Positions 13,430-15,932 of a DNA stretch of 15,932 nt are shown piece by piece. How positions within the stretch are numbered: position 1 is the stretch's first letter; every line of letters begins with the position of its first letter. This DNA is from JAQVCM01 sp040403095. Lineage in GTDB: Bacteria; Bacteroidota; Bacteroidia; Flavobacteriales_D; Crocinitomicaceae. The position numbers were made by a program, and so were the translations under genes. The stretch lies in contig JBBALI010000060.1 of assembly GCA_040403095.1 (NCBI GenBank), forward strand, positions 1 through 15,932, in the 5' to 3' direction. The notes beneath the pieces were generated by a model that was given only the letters and a program-made list of their open reading frames with translations, searched no databases and had not been told where the DNA came from.

Positions 13430-15932
13430 ATGAAAAAACGACCAACAAAGTTAGTAACAAAACTATTTTTAAATTCAATTTGTTTTTTAAGTTTGGTTTT
13501 AGGGCAAATGTTAAATAATAATATATCAGCACAAGCTCCACAAGCATTCAAATATCAGTCAATTATTAGAAGTGTTTCTGGGAATCCAATGGCAAATGCG
13601 GCAATTGAAATAAAAGCTACAGTTCACGAAGGTTCATCAACTGGAACTATCTTATACCAAGAAACACATGAAGCAACTACAAATCAATATGGTTTAATCA
13701 ACCTTGAAATTGGTTACGGAAATGCGATTGGTGGATCATTTCCAGCAATCGATTGGGGAACTGGAACTAAATGGATGGAAATTGAAGCTGATTTTGGAAA
13801 TGGTTTTGTACAAATGGGATCTTCTCAACTTTTAAGTGTACCATTTGCATTAAATTTCGTTCCTGGACCCGCTGGACCTGCTGGATTAAACGGGACGAAC
13901 GGAGTTGGAATTTCATCAACTGTTGATAATTTCGATGGAACTTTTACAATTACATATTCTGATAATTCAACTTTTACGACAATTGATTTGAGAGGTGCAA
14001 ACGGAACCAATGGAACAAATGGACTAAATGGATTAGCAGGAACGAATGGAACAAACGGAGTTGGAATTTCCTCAACTGTTGATAATTTTGATGGAACTTT
14101 CACAATTACATATTCTGATAATTCAACTTTTACGACAATTGATTTGAGAGGTGCAAACGGAACCAATGGAACAGATGGAACAAATGGATTAGCAGGAACG
14201 AATGGAACAAACGGAGTTGGAATTTTCTCAACCGTTGATAATTTCGATGGAACTTTCACAATTACATATACTGATAATTCAACTTTTACAACAAGTGATT
14301 TGAGAGGTGCAAACGGCACAAATGGAACAAACGGCACAAATGGAACAAACGGAACGAATGGTTTAGCAGGTTTACCTGGAAATGATGGAGTTGGAATTAT
14401 TTCAACAGTCAATAATTTTGATGGAACTTATACATTTAATTATACAAATAATACAACTTTTACTACAAGTGATTTAACTGGAGCAGCTGGATTAACTGGT
14501 ACAAATGGAACAAACGGAACAAATGGAATTGACGGTTCAATTGGTCTAACAGGATTGGCTGGAACGAATGGCACAATTGGAATTGACGGTTCAATTGGTC
14601 TAACAGGTTTGGCTGGAACAAATGGAACTGACGGAACAAATGGAATTGACGGTTCAATTGGATTAACAGGTTTGGCTGGAACAAATGGAACGAACGGCAC
14701 AAATGGAATTGATGGTTCAATTGGTTTAACAGGATTATCAGGAACAAATGGAACTGACGGAACAAATGGAATTGACGGTTCAATTGGTCTGACAGGGTTA
14801 GCAGGAACAAATGGAACTGACGGTTCGATCGGTTTAACAGGATTAGCGGGAACAAATGGAACGAACGGAACAAATGGAATTGATGGTTCAATCGGATTAA
14901 CAGGTTTGGCTGGATCGAATGGTACAAATGGAATCGACGGTTCAATTGGTTTGACAGGATTAGCTGGAACAAATGGAACGAACGGAACAAATGGAATTGA
15001 CGGTTCAATCGGTCTAACAGGATTAACTGGAACAAATGGAACGAACGGAACAAATGGAATTGATGGTTCAATTGGTTTAACAGGATTAGCAGGAACGAAT
15101 GGAACAAACGGAACAAATGGAATCGACGGTTCAATTGGTTTAACAGGCTTGGCTGGAACGAATGGAACAAATGGAACGAACGGAACAAATGGAATTGACG
15201 GTTCAATTGGATTAACAGGATTAGCAGGAACGAATGGAACAAACGGGACTAATGGAATCGACGGTTCAATTGGCCTAACAGGATTAGCTGGTACGAACGG
15301 AACAAATGGAACAAATGGAATCGATGGTTCTATTGGTCTAACAGGGTTAGCTGGAACGAACGGAACAAACGGTACAAATGGAATCGATGGTTCAATCGGT
15401 CTAACAGGATTAGCAGGAACGAATGGTACAAACGGCACGAATGGAATAGACGGTTCAATTGGTTTAACAGGCTTGGCTGGAACGAATGGAACGAATGGGA
15501 CAAATGGTCTTGACGGTTCAATTGGTTTAACAGGATTATCAGGAACGAATGGAACGAATGGTACAAATGGAATTGACGGTTCAATTGGTCTAACAGGTTT
15601 GGCTGGAACTAACGGAACGAATGGTACGAATGGAATCGATGGTTCAATCGGTCTAACAGGTTTGGCTGGAACAAATGGAACGAACGGAACAAATGGACTT
15701 GACGGTTCAATTGGTTTAACAGGATTAGCGGGAACAAATGGAACGAATGGAACAAATGGTCTTGACGGTTCAATTGGTTTAACAGGATTATCAGGAACGA
15801 ATGGAACGAATGGTACAAATGGAATTGACGGTTCAATTGGTTTAACAGGATTAGCGGGAACAAATGGAACGAATGGAACAAATGGTCTTGACGGTTCAAT
15901 TGGTTTAACAGGATTATCAGGAACGAATGGAA
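13430..15932 (+). CDS. Collagen-like (Gly-X-Y repeat) secreted surface protein, 3' partial
   Basis: ATG at 13430 opens a frame with no stop to the window edge (834 full codons). Residues 1 to about 36 form a signal peptide ending ISAQA. Residues 37-145 are a globular head (FKYQSIIRSVSGNPMANAAI, ETHEATTNQYGLINLEIGYG, SSQLLSVPFALNF) of a type seen at the start of many fibre-like proteins of this phylum. Gly-X-Y begins at residue 146 (GPAGPAGLNGTNG). Four non-collagen modules at 13901-14479 interrupt it, then uninterrupted Gly-X-Y continues, dominated by GTN, GID, GSI, GLT and GLA. Proline is almost absent, so stability would rest on other residues or on modification. It probably forms a long trimeric fibre on or off the cell. 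The C-terminus, including any sorting domain, is not in the window. Being next to a CHU_C protein makes T9SS export likely, by inference. Confidence 0.88.
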   Translation, partial: MKKRPTKLVTKLFLNSICFLSLVLGQMLNNNISAQAPQAFKYQSIIRSVSGNPMANAAIEIKATVHEGSSTGTILYQETHEATTNQYGLINLEIGYGNAIGGSFPAIDWGTGTKWMEIEADFGNGFVQMGSSQLLSVPFALNFVPGPAGPAGLNGTNGVGISSTVDNFDGTFTITYSDNSTFTTIDLRGANGTNGTNGLNGLAGTNGTNGVGISSTVDNFDGTFTITYSDNSTFTTIDLRGANGTNGTDGTNGLAGTNGTNGVGIFSTVDNFDGTFTITYTDNSTFTTSDLRGANGTNGTNGTNGTNGTNGLAGLPGNDGVGIISTVNNFDGTYTFNYTNNTTFTTSDLTGAAGLTGTNGTNGTNGIDGSIGLTGLAGTNGTIGIDGSIGLTGLAGTNGTDGTNGIDGSIGLTGLAGTNGTNGTNGIDGSIGLTGLSGTNGTDGTNGIDGSIGLTGLAGTNGTDGSIGLTGLAGTNGTNGTNGIDGSIGLTGLAGSNGTNGIDGSIGLTGLAGTNGTNGTNGIDGSIGLTGLTGTNGTNGTNGIDGSIGLTGLAGTNGTNGTNGIDGSIGLTGLAGTNGTNGTNGTNGIDGSIGLTGLAGTNGTNGTNGIDGSIGLTGLAGTNGTNGTNGIDGSIGLTGLAGTNGTNGTNGIDGSIGLTGLAGTNGTNGTNGIDGSIGLTGLAGTNGTNGTNGLDGSIGLTGLSGTNGTNGTNGIDGSIGLTGLAGTNGTNGTNGIDGSIGLTGLAGTNGTNGTNGLDGSIGLTGLAGTNGTNGTNGLDGSIGLTGLSGTNGTNGTNGIDGSIGLTGLAGTNGTNGTNGLDGSIGLTGLSGTNG
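13901..14479 (+). repeat. Four 31-residue GVGISSTVDNFDG modules within the collagen-like gene
   Basis: Copies of 93 nt lie at 13901-13993, 14057-14149, 14213-14305 and 14387-14479 (spacings 156, 156 and 174). Each encodes a segment beginning GVGI(S/F/I)STV, then FDGT(F/Y)T, and ending TFTT(I/S)DLR or DLT, separated by short Gly-X-Y runs. Copies 1 and 2 differ by only three bases over about 115 nt, whereas copy 4 is most diverged. The alternating pattern suggests small beta-structured knobs along a fibre. Confidence 0.9.
14480..15932 (+). repeat. Tandem collagen-like repeat array, 63-nt unit
   Basis: Twenty-three copies of the DGSIGLTGL core are visible, starting at 14534 (GSI codon) and running past the edge. 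Of the 22 intervals between copies, 18 are exactly 63 nt; the others are 45, 54, 54 and 72, all multiples of 9 nt, so the Gly-X-Y register is never lost. The unit encodes (GTN)n-GID-GSI-GLT-GLA, where n is normally 3. Copies differ mostly at third codon positions, so the amino acids are held constant while the DNA drifts. A short-read assembly may have miscounted the copies. Confidence 0.92.
15699..15932 (+). repeat. 126-nt higher-order duplication at the window edge
   Basis: Bases 15699-15806 are identical to 15825-15932 (108 nt at an offset of 126, two 63-nt units), and the identity continues to the edge. In addition, 15500-15589 is identical to 15752-15841 at an offset of 252 (four units). 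These exact matches contrast with the synonymous drift between older units and point to recent duplication or gene conversion. Confidence 0.85.

Noticed and set aside
13825..15899. Long open frames on the minus strand opposite the collagen-like gene (FVPFVP- and RQFHLF-type proteins)
   Set aside because: They are exact reverse-strand reflections of the Gly-X-Y codons (GGA, ACA, AAT), which lack stop complements. They have no promoter, no signal peptide and low-complexity composition, whereas the plus-strand frame has a start, a signal peptide and a head domain.
13430..15932. CRISPR array or non-coding satellite explanation of the 63-nt repeats
   Set aside because: There are no unique spacers between conserved palindromic repeats; the whole array is one unbroken Gly-X-Y reading frame with mostly synonymous variation.

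Overview
The window is AT-rich chromosomal DNA that looks like a member of the Bacteroidota, most likely Flavobacteriales and possibly close to Fluviicola/Crocinitomicaceae (an inference). The grounds are an S46 dipeptidyl-peptidase, a SprB-repeat/OmpA-type protein, a T9SS-type (CHU_C-like) C-terminal domain, an OstA-like protein downstream of purA, TAnnTTTG-type -7 promoter elements, and A-rich leaders without Shine-Dalgarno sequences. I saw no tRNA, rRNA, CRISPR array, transposase or attachment site. No gene-free stretch exceeds 300 bases.

Layout. (1) 1-617 is the 3' end of a surface protein with a SprB-like repeat and an OmpA-like peptidoglycan-binding domain. (2) 737-2866 is a secreted S46 dipeptidyl-peptidase of DPP7 type, closed by a strong terminator. 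(3) 3038-6737 is a tightly packed operon: Fur-family regulator, stand-alone STAS protein, purA, and an OstA/LptA-like envelope protein. A terminator-like hairpin lies inside the signal-peptide codons of the last gene. (4) 6730-7128, on the minus strand, is a DCC-family thiol protein whose 3' end overlaps the OstA-like gene. (5) 7282-11398 is a four-gene cassette: outer-membrane porin-like barrel, Tat-type Rieske lipoprotein, imelysin lipoprotein and di-haem DUF1111/COG3488 lipoprotein. It is preceded by an inverted-repeat-rich promoter region and ended by a terminator. It reads as an envelope redox and metal-handling system, probably for iron. (6) 11544-12590 is a LuxC-family acyl-CoA reductase whose start codon lies almost on its promoter. 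(7) 12818-13345 is a small secreted protein with a CHU_C-type C-terminal domain. (8) 13430 to the window edge is a very long collagen-like Gly-X-Y protein that is still open at the 3' end.

The most unusual material is the collagen-like gene. It has a short secreted head, four near-identical 31-residue non-collagen modules, then 23 copies of a Gly-Ser-Ile-Gly-Leu-Thr-centred unit. The copies are mostly exactly 63 nt apart, and the exceptions differ by multiples of 9 nt. Recent 126-nt and 252-nt duplications are visible near the edge. The long open frames on the opposite strand here are by-products of the repeat. Second in interest are the porin/Rieske/imelysin/di-haem cassette, whose -7 element sits inside a palindrome, and the hairpin within the OstA-like gene.
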